Of a DNA stretch of 64,000 nucleotides, positions 11,038-21,870 are shown piece after piece (position 1 is the stretch's first letter; each line of letters opens with the position of its first letter). The position numbers were made by a program, and so were the translations under genes. Origin of the DNA: Aquilaria yunnanensis (lineage: Eukaryota > Streptophyta > Magnoliopsida > Malvales > Thymelaeaceae); contig CM077593.1 of NCBI GenBank assembly GCA_039654915.1, positions 74,008,501-74,072,500 of the forward strand, in the 5' to 3' direction. The notes under the pieces were generated by a model. It saw only the letters and a program-made list of their open reading frames with translations. It had not been told where the DNA came from and did not search any database.

Positions 11038-12783
11038 AAACTTATTATGTTGCTTCAATATATTTACCATTATTTTCTTTTCCTTTCTTTTGAAAAAAAT
11101 TAAAATAGAAAATGGCTTTTTTGTTAAGAATTGCTTAGCCTTTTTCTTAAAAGGGAAAGTAGAAGGACACTTAAGTTGCATTATTTACATAAGGAGCTCC
11201 AATGCATTACCCATCCACTTACTCAACCTTACCTCTACAAACTAATAGACCATACTCAGGAAGTGACCCTCCCCCAAACTTACTTCCACACCTCATTCTC
11301 TCATTTTCACTGCTTACCCTTAATCCATATGAAATGCTTACATTAAATCCACAGGACTAAAGATGAGATATGTGATTAGTTAAGTTCGAAGAAGGTACAA
11401 AAGAAGGTAGATTGCTTACAGCTCAAATGGGTTAACTAAGGCAAATCATTCTCAAGGTTGGCCTTTGGTTAGTGGTTAAGCTCTAAAATGCCATCAGGTT
11501 TCCAAATAAACACACAAAAAAAAAAAGGTTTGAAAAAGGTATTTCAAGCAATGTTTAGATTGAATATAAAACCAAGCACTCTCAACAAAAAACAATTCAA
11601 CAAATTGAAAAAATTTGGCTAAAAATTCACAAGGTAAAATCTCTATCACCAAGAAACAAAAACTCACTTAGTTTACTTAAAGAACCAAGCAAGTAACATC
11701 AAAAGCAAATCCTCAATCCACACATGAAGCTACTCACATTGGGTGGTTCCTAGAAATGCAACATAAACTACATGATCCCTAGCATGCTACTACATGTATG
11801 CATGTTCAAATAAAAGAATTTATGTAAAAATGAGTTGCATGATATGAAATATAGTAAAAGATAACAATCAACAAGATGGAATGCCTAGATTGACTTACAC
11901 ATGTTCCTAAAATAACTCAAAATAAACAAACCAAAATGAAAAAACAAACAATTGCACAATGGCTGGTATTCATTCTCCATACAATCAAGCATAATTCCCC
12001 CCAAACATAAAATATAATCCCTTCATCTTGCAATATTTGGCCTCTATTCTTTTTTGGGCAGTTTCAAAATAGTTGTCCATTTCTTATCTTTCTAAATAAG
12101 GTAACTTTTTATTATTTTATATATATATCAATCATTAAAAGAAGAGAAGTTGAGAAAATTAAAGAGAAAAAGTAAGTATGGGCCATTAAAAAGTAAAAAT
12201 GTTGGTAGCTTTTTTTAGATAAGTACATGTACTTTACATAAAAATAAATAAACTAATAATTTTATATTAAAATAAGGAAATAAAAAGTGAAGAGGTCTTA
12301 ATTTGCGTGCATTATCAAATAGGACAGATTTTATGAGATAGAGGGAGTAATATTGTCCACAATATTTAAAGAATGGAAACAAAAACAAAATCGGAGTCAT
12401 ACCTAGGGTATGCCCCATATCATCCCTCATGTGGGTGAGTGAATCTAGAGTTAGTACCGGCTCCAAAAGTGTATCATCAATTGGAAGGTTTTTTCTTTCA
12501 TACTCTGGCTGTGGAGTAGTTGTCCAATAGAACTTGGGAGCCTAAGGAGCAAGCATCCATTACACTACCTCCACGTGCACTGCAGGTGGTGTAGTGGTTG
12601 TCCAAAAGATGCAGGGGCTCAGCATGCTTTCTCTACACATACGGTGGTAGGCGCAGTGAGCTCCTGATGTTGGCAGGGGTACCTAAAAAAAATAAAAACA
12701 AACTAAAAAATGAAAATCAAATCTTATTATAGAAAATAGTCTAAGATAGAAACCAATACTAAACCAAATAAAGCACATAATAG
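11038..12783 (-). other. Internal region of the Athila-like element (non-coding)
   Basis: About 1.75 kb with no gag, RT, RNase H or integrase words in any frame. Open frames of about 100 codons are present, but they are low-complexity and overlap on both strands. It contains two extra PPT-like words and a Stowaway-like MITE at 12041-12347. It is best described as a LARD/TRIM-style internal region. Confidence 0.6.
12041..12347. mobile_element. Stowaway-like MITE inside the Athila-like element
   Basis: The right end reads TTTTATGAGATAGAGGGAG followed by TA, the typical Stowaway terminus (CTCCCTC-type inverted) with a TA target. The left end is a degenerate CCTCTATTCTTTTTTGGGC followed by 'AGTTGTCCATTTC', a word common just inside this class of MITE. 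The interior is very AT-rich and non-coding. The left boundary is less sure than the right. Confidence 0.6.
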
Positions 12784-12801
12784 TCCCCTCCAATGGTGCC
12801 A
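12784..12801 (-). other. Primer-binding site of the Athila-like element
   Basis: The minus strand reads TGGCACCATTGGAGGGGA right after LTR end plus AGTTTT. This is the Athila/Tat signature (TTTTTGGCGCCGTTGCCGGGG) with CpG loss. It marks the 5' LTR boundary and fixes the orientation as minus. Confidence 0.8.
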
Positions 12802-12807
12802 AAAACT

Positions 12808-14495
12808 TCACAGGATGGGGTTTAGAATGTGTGTGTATATGTGTAATGCAAACTATCTCAAGTTTTATTTACCCTCCAAACCTAGACCACAAGTGCACGA
12901 TTGTTGCTTGTAGTATGTAAGTAAGGATAGATTCCATGAAGACTGTGGTGCTTAACTAAAGCTATTACTAATTCATATGTGACTAAACAAGAGTATGTAC
13001 AATATATGTAGTGCAAAAGAATGCAAGGCAAATAGGATGATAATAGGACTAATAAGCAGGCAACATTGATGGCAACAAGCCAAGACTAACTACTTAGTAT
13101 GACCACAATACGTAAACTAACACTAACAACGACAATGACTCAAACGCAAGAAGACAATGAACTATAACAACCTCCTAAGGTAAGGAGCATTGTTTCTGAA
13201 TGGTATCATTTACTACATGTTCATAGCATTATAAGGTGATGGCTCCTTGCAAATATTCAGTTAGCCATCTCCGAACTAAGCAAGCCTTCACATGCTTTGC
13301 AATGGACATCCTCATGCCATGCACCAAGAATATGGGCATTAAGCCACAACCTTATTCACCAAAATGGCTCCTAGGACATCATCAGTCCAAGCAAACCACC
13401 TCAATTCATCCCAAGGGCCTTGGCTCATGGAATGGTCTTTCAAGCATTTCCATGAACACTTTGTGTGGTGTGTGTTTGTAGTACCAAAAGAAACATGCTA
13501 AAAGGCTTCAAGACAAAAATGGATACTAGATATGCTATAGGCATGATTACAAGCAAGCTTCAACCATTCATTCCACAAATACTCATTCAAGAAAAAAAAT
13601 GCACAAACAATAAAGAAAGAAGAAAGATATAATAGTAGACATGAAATTAGAGAGGAAAAATGAAATGAAATAGTACAAAAGGATAAAAATCCCCATGATA
13701 CAAAGATAAAACATCCACTTAGGACCAATGGTGAGACCTTTGAACCTCCAAGCTTCAAAGAGCTCCAAGCTTTCAAAAACCTAGATCTAAAGTGATGAAT
13801 GGATCAAAAGATCCAAATATGCCTTCCTACCCCTACAAATCAAAGTTATATATGTCTCCAAAACATCCAAAATATCTACTGGTAATGCTTGGCCAATTAC
13901 AAAGACATTTGTTGAAGCATCTTAGCCTACAAGATGGTGAAAATGATGCCAAACTACTTGAAATTCCACAGAAAACATTGGTGCTTGCCCTTACCACATG
14001 CGCCATGGTGATTCGGTGATATGGGTTCATTCTAAAGGCTAATTGTGCCTCTACCATGCAAATTGCAATGCTAAGAGGCTTATTGGGAGGGCTTTAGGGG
14101 GTCATTGTGGGAGCACCATGTGCGTGGGGGTGACGTAGTGGCCCACTACACTGCCACCATGTGCTCGATGGGACACGATAACATGCCTTGTGCATCCTTC
14201 TCAGCTTTGAGCTCCCTTGTCTTGTCCGCTCTTGGATAACGTTCGTTGTAGGGGATGGTGAAGGTCAGGCATCATTTTCTTGGGCTTATTCTATCCGTTT
14301 TGCTCCAAATTATAGCCTCCATTTGGCTCACAAAATTCCACATCTCCATGGCTCCATTTGAGCTTTTTTTTACCTCTATCAGCTTTGACCTCTATTACCT
14401 TCAAAGACACCTTAAATGTAACTAAGTACTAGCAATTATAGACATTATAAGCACTAGTTGAGTGGGAAATAAATAGATATATTGAGCCCTCAACA
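12808..14495 (-). repeat. 5' LTR of the Athila-like non-autonomous element
   Basis: The LTR is bounded below by the PBS and above by the TGAAG duplication at 14496. On the minus strand it starts TGTTGAGGGCTCAATATA and ends ...CCCCATCCTGTGA, a decayed form of the other copy's CCCCAGCCCATCA. The length is 1688 bp. The lower 1.4 kb matches 9313-10740. The upper 270-280 bp (about 14216-14495) have no counterpart in the other LTR. Confidence 0.75.
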
Positions 14496-14500
14496 TGAAG
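14496..14500. repeat. Target-site duplication TGAAG (right copy)
   Basis: This is the second copy of the 5-bp duplication at 9308-9312, immediately outside the CAACA end of the 5' LTR. Confidence 0.9.
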
Positions 14501-14960
14501 TGCACCACAATTGATAAGTCTTTTTGCTACATAAGTGCAATCTCCCTTTTGAGTTAATGAATTCGAGGAGCATTGCCTTAAGAAAGTCCTTTATGCAACT
14601 TCAACCACATTTCATTGGTTGTTTCAGTATAAGTAAAACTATTATGTAATTCTGGTGAAAGAGAATTAAAGATTCAAGAGATCACCATTGAGTTACATTT
14701 TTCTTATCCTTGTAGAAGTACATCATCTTCTACTAGCCTCTTTATCGAACCATTGATGAAGCCCAGTTTATTTTTGGCCTGTAAGGTATTTAGCATCACT
14801 TTACTCCAAGTTGGATAACTTTTTCCATTCAGGAGACATGTAGCAAGCACTATCCCTGGGTTGTTAAAGGCATTTAGGAATTATGGAGAGGAGTTATATC
14901 CATGCAGAGACAAACATGAATTAGATCCATTTTTCTCTACTTGATTTGGACATGTAGGTT
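14496..14960 (-). pseudogene. Copia B: N-terminal half of gag (broken)
   Basis: On the minus strand this reads NNPGIVLATCLLNGKSYPTW, then SKVMLNTLQAKNKLGFINGS, then NSMVIS-IFNSLSPELHNS and GNAPRIH-LKREI. This is the Retrotran_gag_3/UBN2 type gag of plant copia elements. The last residues before the insertion point continue directly into 9307 and below, in frame, when the 5.18-kb insertion and one TGAAG are removed. Several stops show age. Confidence 0.82.
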
Positions 14961-14994
14961 TAGGTTTTGCTTTAGGTTTTCTAGATTGAAGATT

Positions 14995-15006
14995 GATCTA
15001 ATACCA
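14995..15006 (-). other. Primer-binding site of copia B
   Basis: The minus strand reads TGGTATTAGATC, a decayed form of the copia initiator-Met tRNA site TGGTATCAGAGC. It lies immediately inside a TG/CA boundary and about 40 bp before the first gag-like residues. Confidence 0.6.
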
Positions 15007-15397
15007 TGGCAGTTGTGGTGGAATGATTTTCCATATATTTCATGGAGACGATTGAACAATACATATACAAAAGCAGCAAGTTGTCCCATGTTTCCATCTC
15101 AGCTGGCAATGTTAGGGGACATCTCAGGTAGAAGATTCAGATTTGAGCAGTACCATTCTCCAAAATACAGGGCATCTAGAATTGGTCAAATTTAACCAAA
15201 GTCTTCCAAAATTTTCTTACAATAGATACTTTACCCCTAGCTTTTCAATAGATCATCCTAACCTTTGTAACTCTTTGTGCAGTAGAAACTTTACCCGTAG
15301 TTTTTCTATAGGTCCTTCTAACTTTTGTAACTCTAGTACATGTAAAGATTTTAAAGCATACAAAAAAAGAGCAGCAAACGTATCCTGCTTTACAACA
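15007..15397 (-). repeat. Probable 5' LTR of copia B
   Basis: The lower end is set by the PBS (minus-strand LTR end ...CAACTGCCA). The upper end is tentatively placed at TGTTGTAAAGCAGG on the minus strand. It holds an imperfect tandem pair of about 57 bp at 15221-15333 ('AGATACTTTACCC', 'CTTTGTAACTCT' words repeated). The copia B 3' LTR is not in the window, so the upper boundary is a guess. Confidence 0.35.
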
Positions 15398-16520
15398 TAA
15401 AGATGTGAAGGACCAAACTATAAAAACGTGAAGGACCAAACTTACCTCTGTACTTATCTTAGACTATAAGTAAAGGTACGTGCAAGACAAGTAACAAGTA
15501 AGAGAGAAAACCCGTAACTTCTTTCAGTACCAATCAACCCTTTGACAATTAAATAGGGCTATTAGACTCATTTTTCCAAACATTATGACATAATTATATT
15601 TACCACTCATGTTTCAATACATACAATTATGACCATCGTTGAAACGGAAACTTAATGCGAAGGGTTAAAGTTGGTTCTTACATACACTTAACACCTCAAG
15701 GTTCAATATAGTTAGCCTCTAATTTTATCAAACATAAATCATTTCATGCTCAAACCCATATTTTAAAGCTCGTACTCAAACTAATCTCAATCCTTATTAG
15801 GTCGACCTTGAGCCTTAGTTAATGAAACTCTACATGACTCGGGTACACACATACCTAGCATAAATTAACAACCCGCATTTTTATGATCAACACTCGGCGA
15901 ATGGCGCGTGTAAACGTGCGTCAATCAATGTATGTGTAAGAATATTAAAAGACAAACAAAGCTATTTGTTTGATTAAACATGGAATTAGGTAACTTTAGC
16001 ATCGACATTGTTAGTGGATCAGGACCTTAATTTATTTGCCTGCGTCATCAGGAAAACATGCGTGTTTGTCCCCATTATTCTAATGCTTTATCCACCATTA
16101 TAAGTACCATCAGATAAAAGTAGATTGTATCATTTAAAAACAAAAAAAAAATGCCCAAGCATGAAAATGATGTACATATAGTGAATGTGAGTCTTATAAG
16201 ACTTGATATGTAATCATCATCCTATTCACACAAAATTTAAAAATTTACAATTTAAAGTCTTGGCCTAATTGTTAAACACTTATCGTTGTTATTAAGAAAT
16301 TCAATTCTTAATTCTTTGTTTGTCTATAGGTCTCTCTTATTTGTAAAAGAATAGGTTAAATTAAACATTTACAATCAAGGGAAAAACAACAAAAATTCGC
16401 CAGTGGAGTAAGAAAAATACAAATTTATGGAAGATTACAAACTATAAATATAGTTTTTTATACTTAGAAACATAATACAAGTAAATAGAAGAAGTTTAAT
16501 GGAGAAGAAACCATGAGTAG
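15398..16520. other. No gene seen; AT-rich intergenic DNA
   Basis: No coding frame, RNA gene or element boundary is recognisable. A short direct repeat of GTGAAGGACCAAAC occurs twice near 15400-15445. Confidence 0.5.
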
Positions 16521-16529
16521 CATAGTGCA

Positions 16530-16900
16530 CCATGGAGACTTTGTCCCAAAAGATAACAATTATCATGTATATATGTATTAAATTGCTCCATTATTATATG
16601 TATCTCTTGAGTCAAACTCATCAACACCGGAATAGAAGACTAAAGAACCTTAGAGAGCAGCAATAGGAACAATAAAAAAAGTGTAAGTGACAATCGATTT
16701 CTAGTAATGTAAGTCTGTTTGTGGAGCAACCCTTAAAGCATGTAGTTCAGCTTCTAATATAGACAGGCAATAAGGGAGAAAGCAACCATCTTGAAGAATA
16801 GATGGGCTATTTATTCTCATCCATATCCATCACGCAGTGCCCATATTAGATGAACTTTACCATGCCCCATCCACAATAAAGACAATAGGGGCTTGCTTAG
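16530..16900 (-). pseudogene. LINE-type RNase H-like fragment (RVT_3), decayed
   Basis: The minus strand reads PIVFIVDGAW near 16860-16890. It continues with SSSNMGTA and 'INSPSILQDGCFLPYC', and then LSILEAELHALRVA near 16738-16775. These are the first Asp and the Glu regions of the reverse-transcriptase-like RNase H domain that ends many plant non-LTR polyproteins and also occurs as host 'RVT_3' genes. Stops lie after both blocks and the C-terminal half is barely recognisable. No RT is attached. It is a small relic and would be inactive. Confidence 0.5.
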
Positions 16901-16909
16901 GTTTGGATG

Positions 16910-17365
16910 CAAGATCAACTTCTCATGTGCTGCAGAGAGGATTAGGAGGATTGTGAGCCAATTTATTTTAACTTAACTTAATCTAAAATGATTTATTTTT
17001 ATTTTTTATATATTTTTTATCTGGAACTAAATTTATTTAAAAGTCAACATTATGTAGGTATAATAAAACATTCAAGATATAATATTTATAATTTTGTTAA
17101 ATGTTTATGAATTATTCTTTTTTAGTACCCATAAATAGAAAAATTTATAAAAATTTTAATAATATCATGAAAATTTAATTTTAAATGAATTATTATATTT
17201 ATATAATATTAACTTTTAAATAAAATTGATTTCGGACAAAAAACTATAAAAATAAAAATAAGTTATTTTAAATTAAATTAACTTAAATTAAAATGAATTG
17301 ATTTGATGTGATTGGGTGCAAGATCAACCCGCCTGAGTGCAGGGGATTGGGACGATTGTGAGTAT
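16910..17365. repeat. AT-rich inverted-end segment between two short direct repeats
   Basis: The phrase TGCAAGATCAAC... GGATT-GGA-GATTGTGAG occurs at 16908-16957 and again at 17308-17362. Between them is an extremely AT-rich segment whose ends are loosely inverted: TTATTTTAACTTAACTTAA at 16967-16985, against TTTAAATTAAATTAACTTAA near 17268-17287. It resembles a MITE within duplicated flanks. The family is not recognised. Confidence 0.4.
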
Positions 17366-18290
17366 AAATGTACTTTTGACGGAACTCAATGGGGATAATT
17401 TTCCGCATCTGTTCATTATAAAATTAACCATTTAGGTCAATAAGATAAACTTGAGTAAGAGATGGGAAAAAAAAAACAATTGGTGGGTGATCTACCAATT
17501 TCTATCATTAATTGTTTATATTTGTATGATGATTTATCAACTACAGTATTGAAAATTATATGTGACTGTATAAACATACCGTTAATCTATATAATGGAAA
17601 CGAATGGGAAAAAAAACTAATCGATTTACTCCTTTCATGCAAATTAATTCGCCCATTTATCATTTTTCACTTAAATTTGACTTATAACCAAATAAGAAAA
17701 AGGCTACAAAAGAATTTTTGATGTGGCGACTGTTCAGAGAGTCAACTACTCAATTCCGCAGAGAATATTATATATATATATATATATAGTGCAATTCCAA
17801 TTTTTAATAACTAATTAAAAAAATATAAAAATAATTTTATGTATGAAAGTTTTGGAAGACTAGTTTACATAAGAATTTTACAAACGTTTTAGTGTAGTTT
17901 TCTTCGAAACTAACTTTTAAGCGTAGTTATGTTATTTTCTAGTTAGATAGTTTCGCATAATTGCCGACGGTAAAATCAATGTGTTGCTACTCAATTTAGA
18001 TATCTACAAAGATATCATTTATAAAACATGCTCAGAAAAAAAATTATCAGAATTCAAATGCTATAGAAACATTTTCATCAAATTAACTGATACAACTTGA
18101 CTTGTGATTATCTGACTTATTATTTATATCTATAAACAATGAAAAAGAAAAGGAGAAATAAAACGATAAATGTATCATGAGGAGCATTTTTTTAGAGAAA
18201 CGGAACTTCATTCTAATATATAATAAGTCATATGGAATTGATCCAGCGGCATAAATTTCTAGAAAAATAATAGGGACACTGGATCTAACT
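17366..18290. other. No gene seen; AT-rich intergenic DNA with a short AT microsatellite
   Basis: Non-coding. A run of TA dinucleotides lies at 17768-17788. Nothing else can be supported. Confidence 0.5.
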
Positions 18291-18537
18291 CACTACAAGA
18301 TAGATATAAAATTTCTTAGTGATTTAGTCACCAAAGGGTTAGTTTTTTACTTTTTGGCAATCAAAGTCAATTTTTGACTACTGATGGTCGACTGGTTGGT
18401 GACCAATTGAATCACCAGTCAGTTACTAATTGATCATCAAGTGATCATTAAAACTCCTAACATGTGTTTTGAAAACCCGCAGTGAGACATCTGAATAGCC
18501 GGTAACTAAAATCGGTGTTTCTGCATTTCTCTAGTAG
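18291..18537. mobile_element. Possible miniature CACTA-like element
   Basis: It starts CACTACAAGATAG, close to the plant CACTA terminus CACTACAAGAAA, and ends TTCTCTAGTAG, close to the opposite terminus TTTCTTGTAGTG. The roughly 247-bp interior repeats the words 'GTGATTTAGTCACC', 'GGTGACCAATTG' and 'AATCACCAGTCA'. That is the kind of subterminal repetition seen in CACTA elements. No matching 3-bp duplication is visible and there is no transposase, so it would be a non-autonomous relic. Confidence 0.45.
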
Positions 18538-19280
18538 ATAAATTGGGCATTAACCATATTCCCACGATATCGAATACAAGAAAGAAAGCAGGGAAAAGCG
18601 GCTGCTTTCACCTAAACCAAGATATACCTAGAAAATATAACCTAAGAATTAGCTGGAACTTAACAAATCCCGAGCTAAAACTCTATCTACAGGATGACAA
18701 ATGCAAAACAAAAGAAACATAAAAAAACCGAAAACCAAAACCTAAAACCTAAAAATCAAAACAAACGCATCTCATCAACAGCCACTATCAATCATCTTAT
18801 AAAAAAACCCTAAATTTAAAGAAGCAGAAGAAACATAGATTAACTAATCAGAGAAGAATTACTTTAGAGAAACCAACAAAGCAAACAGAAAAAAAAAAAA
18901 AAAAAGAGAATTGGGAAAATATCGGACGTAAATGATAGAGTTGATTTTTTTTTTTTTTTTGGTGGGCAAAAATATTGAGGTTTAACTTACGGAGAAATAA
19001 ATATATGAGAATATTGTAAGTTAGGTTTGTTAAATTATGGGGTACTAAGGAATTCAGAAGGAGAGAGAAGGACACAAAATTAAGGATGGTGATAGCCTTA
19101 TCCCTTTCCAACCAATGACCGGAGCAGGCGATGGCCTTACAGCTTACAAATGAAGAAATGGCGGGACCGAGAAGGGGGTAAAAGAAAAGAAAAGAAAAGG
19201 AGGGAAAACCTGAGCGAAACTCACCCTGACAGCCACGTCACCATTTATCTTATCGCTGCCTGCAACTTCCGGCACAGTAA
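18538..19280. other. No gene seen; poly-A/poly-T and purine-rich intergenic DNA
   Basis: It contains an A run at 18890-18905, a T run at 18945-18960 and a purine tract near 19168-19205. A telobox-like AAACCCTAAATTT lies near 18807, but no reading frame follows it. Confidence 0.45.
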
Positions 19281-19283
19281 TTT

Positions 19284-19917
19284 GACAAACTGTGGAGCAT
19301 CTGTTATGACGACCGAACATCATTCTGTAAAGGTTGAGGGTAAACCATGTATTCTCTTTTACGGAAAGATGGAATTGTTAGAGCCAGTATAGCTATTAAA
19401 ATGCAAGAAATACTACAGGAATAACTTGGGTTTATGCAATGGTATTGCACTTTTTTTCAGTTTTGGCATCTTAGTAGTGAAAAGATGCAATTGAGGTTTT
19501 TCAGCGTTTGTATAGCAGCCACTTCTCCTATAATTTTCCCAATATATTGTCTAACTCTCTGTATGTATAATGCTTCTAAATTCAAAAATAAAAATAGAAA
19601 AGATGCAATATATTTTATTGTAGATCGCTTTAAGTTTCTGCAATATATTTTCATATTTAGTGATTTGGGTAAAATTTTATACATGGCCACCTTAGTTTTA
19701 CAGTCTTCCTAAAGTAACTGGTTAAACAGTGGAGCATCTGTTATGACGACAGACCATCATTCGGTAAAGGCTGAGGGGAAACCATGTACTCACTTTTTTC
19801 ACAGAAGATGTAACATATTTTATTTTGGATTGTTTTAAGTTTATGCAGTATTTTCATATTCAGTGATTTGGATAAAATGTTTATATGGCCCCTTACTTTT
19901 ACAGTCATCCTAAATTA
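19284..19917. repeat. Imperfect direct duplication with an extra segment in the first copy
   Basis: The word GTGGAGCATCTGTTATGACG begins both copies, at about 19291 and 19729. Both continue with CATCATTC-GTAAAGG and AAACCATGTA. Both end with 'TTCATATT-AGTGATTTGG' and 'TTTTACAGTC-TCCTAAA' (19650-19712 and 19853-19913). The first copy holds about 230 bp (19366-19595) that the second lacks. I recognise no gene in it. Confidence 0.7.
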
Positions 19918-20656
19918 GTTTCCTACCTCAACTTTGTCTACAAAAAGTCTTATAGGTCATATATCTTATATCCTAGTTGTAGTCCTTCAATCAGTTTCTT
20001 GGTTATTTTAGACAAAACCTGCTTATGTGTCATCCATATTATCACATGACCTTCTCTTTAATAACCAAAAAAGACTATATTGGAGGAATAAGAAACTTCA
20101 AGCTAAAATTGGCATAAACATAAAACTTTAGAGACTTCAAATAAAAATTAGCATAAACTTCATCTTCCTCAAATCAGCATAAACTTTATCTTCTTCCTCA
20201 AATTTTCTCCCTCTAATCTAGCCAAAACAATTTCAAAGTTGTCGACTCAGCCCTTCTAGCTTCCTCACTTTTACCTCCAAATCCTTCGTTTCAGTCGAAG
20301 ATCTCTTGTATTGAGTGGTCCAAATCGAGCCCATAAACTCCTCTTCAAATATCTCCCATGAAATTGGTCTTTCTTCGTCAGCGAGAATCTCTGAAGTCAC
20401 TTCGGCCTCCTCCTCTTCGCTGCCGCTTCCTTCTAGCTCATCGCCACCTTCTCTTTCACTCTTCCATCCTCTCTAGATTCTACTACAAGCATGTAAAACA
20501 AATATTCAGATTCATGTCAGTTAGTAGAGGAAGATTCTTTATATTCAAAACTATTATAGAGAAAGACTCTCGAGATTCAAAACTAACCAAAAAATCAAAT
20601 ACGACATTTTCCAAGGACAAATAAAATTGCAAGAACTAGGATAGCGAACAACCATG
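19918..20656. other. No gene seen; intergenic, downstream side of the RRM relic
   Basis: The small open frames here have no recognisable similarity. A pyrimidine-rich, CTTC-rich stretch lies at 20330-20480. Nothing further can be supported. Confidence 0.4.
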
Positions 20657-20785
20657 TTAAGAAGTTGTAGGAAGATTCTTTTGTGCTCCAAAGGATACAA
20701 GATTGCAATTTGCCCTTCTTCCATCAATAATAAGAGAAGAGTTTTGATGAGCTCTCATGGCTACTTCTAGTTCCCTAAATGTCAC
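20657..20785 (-). pseudogene. Exon relic of a plant RRM RNA-binding protein (ARP1/RBM24-like)
   Basis: On the minus strand the reading is VTFRELEVAMRAHQNSSL, then IIDGRRANCNLVSFGAQKNL. This is the C-terminal end of an RRM in the small plant family related to ARP1 and animal RBM24/38. There the phrase (VTFRe-e-AMrAC--p-P)-IDGRRANCNLAsLGaqR is highly conserved and follows RNP1. The 5' edge is preceded by TTTTTGAG, a plausible intron acceptor. A stop follows soon after the motif. I found no matching first exon (RNP2/RNP1) in the window. The conserved Cys after AMRA is His here. It is most likely a duplicated or displaced exon. It is the only host-gene-like sequence in the window. Confidence 0.6.
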
Positions 20786-20962
20786 CTCAAAAATTGAGGG
20801 AGAGAACCGCAATAAAAATAAAATTTTTACCATCAGAAGAAAAGCCAAGAGAAACAAGATTAAGGCAAAGGGACAACACAAGGAAGCTTAATACAATGCT
20901 TCGATGGCTTCGATGGAGCTCTTGTGTTACATCCATCGCAATTCTTATCACATTTATGTAAT

Positions 20963-21451
20963 TGTTGAGAAAAATTCCCTAATCACTCATCACACGCAGC
21001 AGAATGACAAATACCATCAATTAGGCACATACGAATTTAACGTGATTTGACTTTTAACTAGCTTTCATCCATGGATGAAGGAAATCAACTTAAGCAAAAT
21101 GTTGAGATTACAGCAGAGGTAGACCCTTAGTGCTTACGCTGGTCTATAGATCCGCTACACATCACTAATAACCCTAATATTTTGCCCTTACGTAATTACA
21201 AGATATGAGAATCGCAAAAGACTTCTTATCTCTTCTTCTTCCTGAAACCCTCACATTTTGGCTCTCCACCACATTTAACTTTGTCTCATACTCAAAACTT
21301 TAACACAATAAGTCTTTATGTAGGCTACACACAAACCCAAACCACATCAAAATAGGAAAACAAAATCCTAAACAAATAGGAAAACTAAAACCAAATCCTA
21401 AACAAAATCAAAATATTTAACATTCTTAAATTTGAGCCAACAAACACAACA
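20963..21451 (-). repeat. TRIM LTR-A (full length, 489 bp)
   Basis: On the plus strand it starts TGTTGAGAAAAATTCCC and ends CAACA before ATCTCCATC. It is the reference copy for the array. It includes 'ACAGCAGAGGTAGACCC', 'AATATTTTGCCCTTAC' and 'TCTTAAATTTGAGCCAACAA' words that recur in LTR-D. Confidence 0.75.
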
Positions 21452-21870
21452 ATCTCCATCTTAGCCTAAATTCTTCACCATGAACATGAACATCACGAAC
21501 ACATGCTCATGATCTTAGACATGAACACCATAAATGTTGCCAAAACACAAATACAACAACGAACGCAAATGACTACGAACAACACGAACATGACTATGAA
21601 TGCCAAACACCACCAAGACACAAACAAAAATGAACAAAAAAAACCATGAACCGAACATCACGAACATTAACATCACGAGTATCAACACACATAAACAAAA
21701 TCTTCAATCTTCAAACCTGTACTAGGTCATCGATACTGTGTCGCAACCACTGTTAAATACCATAGAGACGATTCCCTAAGGCTTTATCAAATAATCCAAA
21801 TGCTCCACCATGCCATAATGCACCACACGGTCCACCATACTAGGACCAAACCATAAGCTCTGATACCACT
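21452..21870 (-). other. TRIM internal region 1 with PPT and PBS
   Basis: The PPT (minus AAGATGGAGAT) lies at 21452-21463 and the PBS (minus TGGTATCAGAGC, exact) at 21857-21868. Between them the sequence is rich in ATGAACATGAAC and ACGAACA words. No open frame is meaningful. Confidence 0.75.

Larger units (their letters stand above)
9313..14495 (-). mobile_element. Non-autonomous Athila-like LTR element in copia B gag
   Basis: This element is 5183 bp long, in minus orientation, with a perfect TGAAG duplication on both sides. It has a 5' LTR (12808-14495), a PBS reading TGGCACCATTGGAGGGGA on the minus strand, a short internal region without gag or pol, a PPT (11025-11037) and a 3' LTR (9313-11024). 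The PBS is the Athila/Tat form TTTTTGGCGCCGTTG...GGGG with C-to-T-type decay. With only about 1.8 kb between the LTRs and no recognisable protein, it must have depended on a partner element. The two LTRs agree over their downstream 1.4 kb but not in their first about 270 bp. Confidence 0.82.

Noticed and set aside
18800..18820. Telobox promoter of a host gene
   Set aside because: AAACCCTAAATTT is present, but no coding frame or exon follows on either strand.
21857..21868. tRNA gene signal
   Set aside because: TGGTATCAGAGC is a primer-binding site complementary to the tRNA 3' end; no cloverleaf surrounds it.
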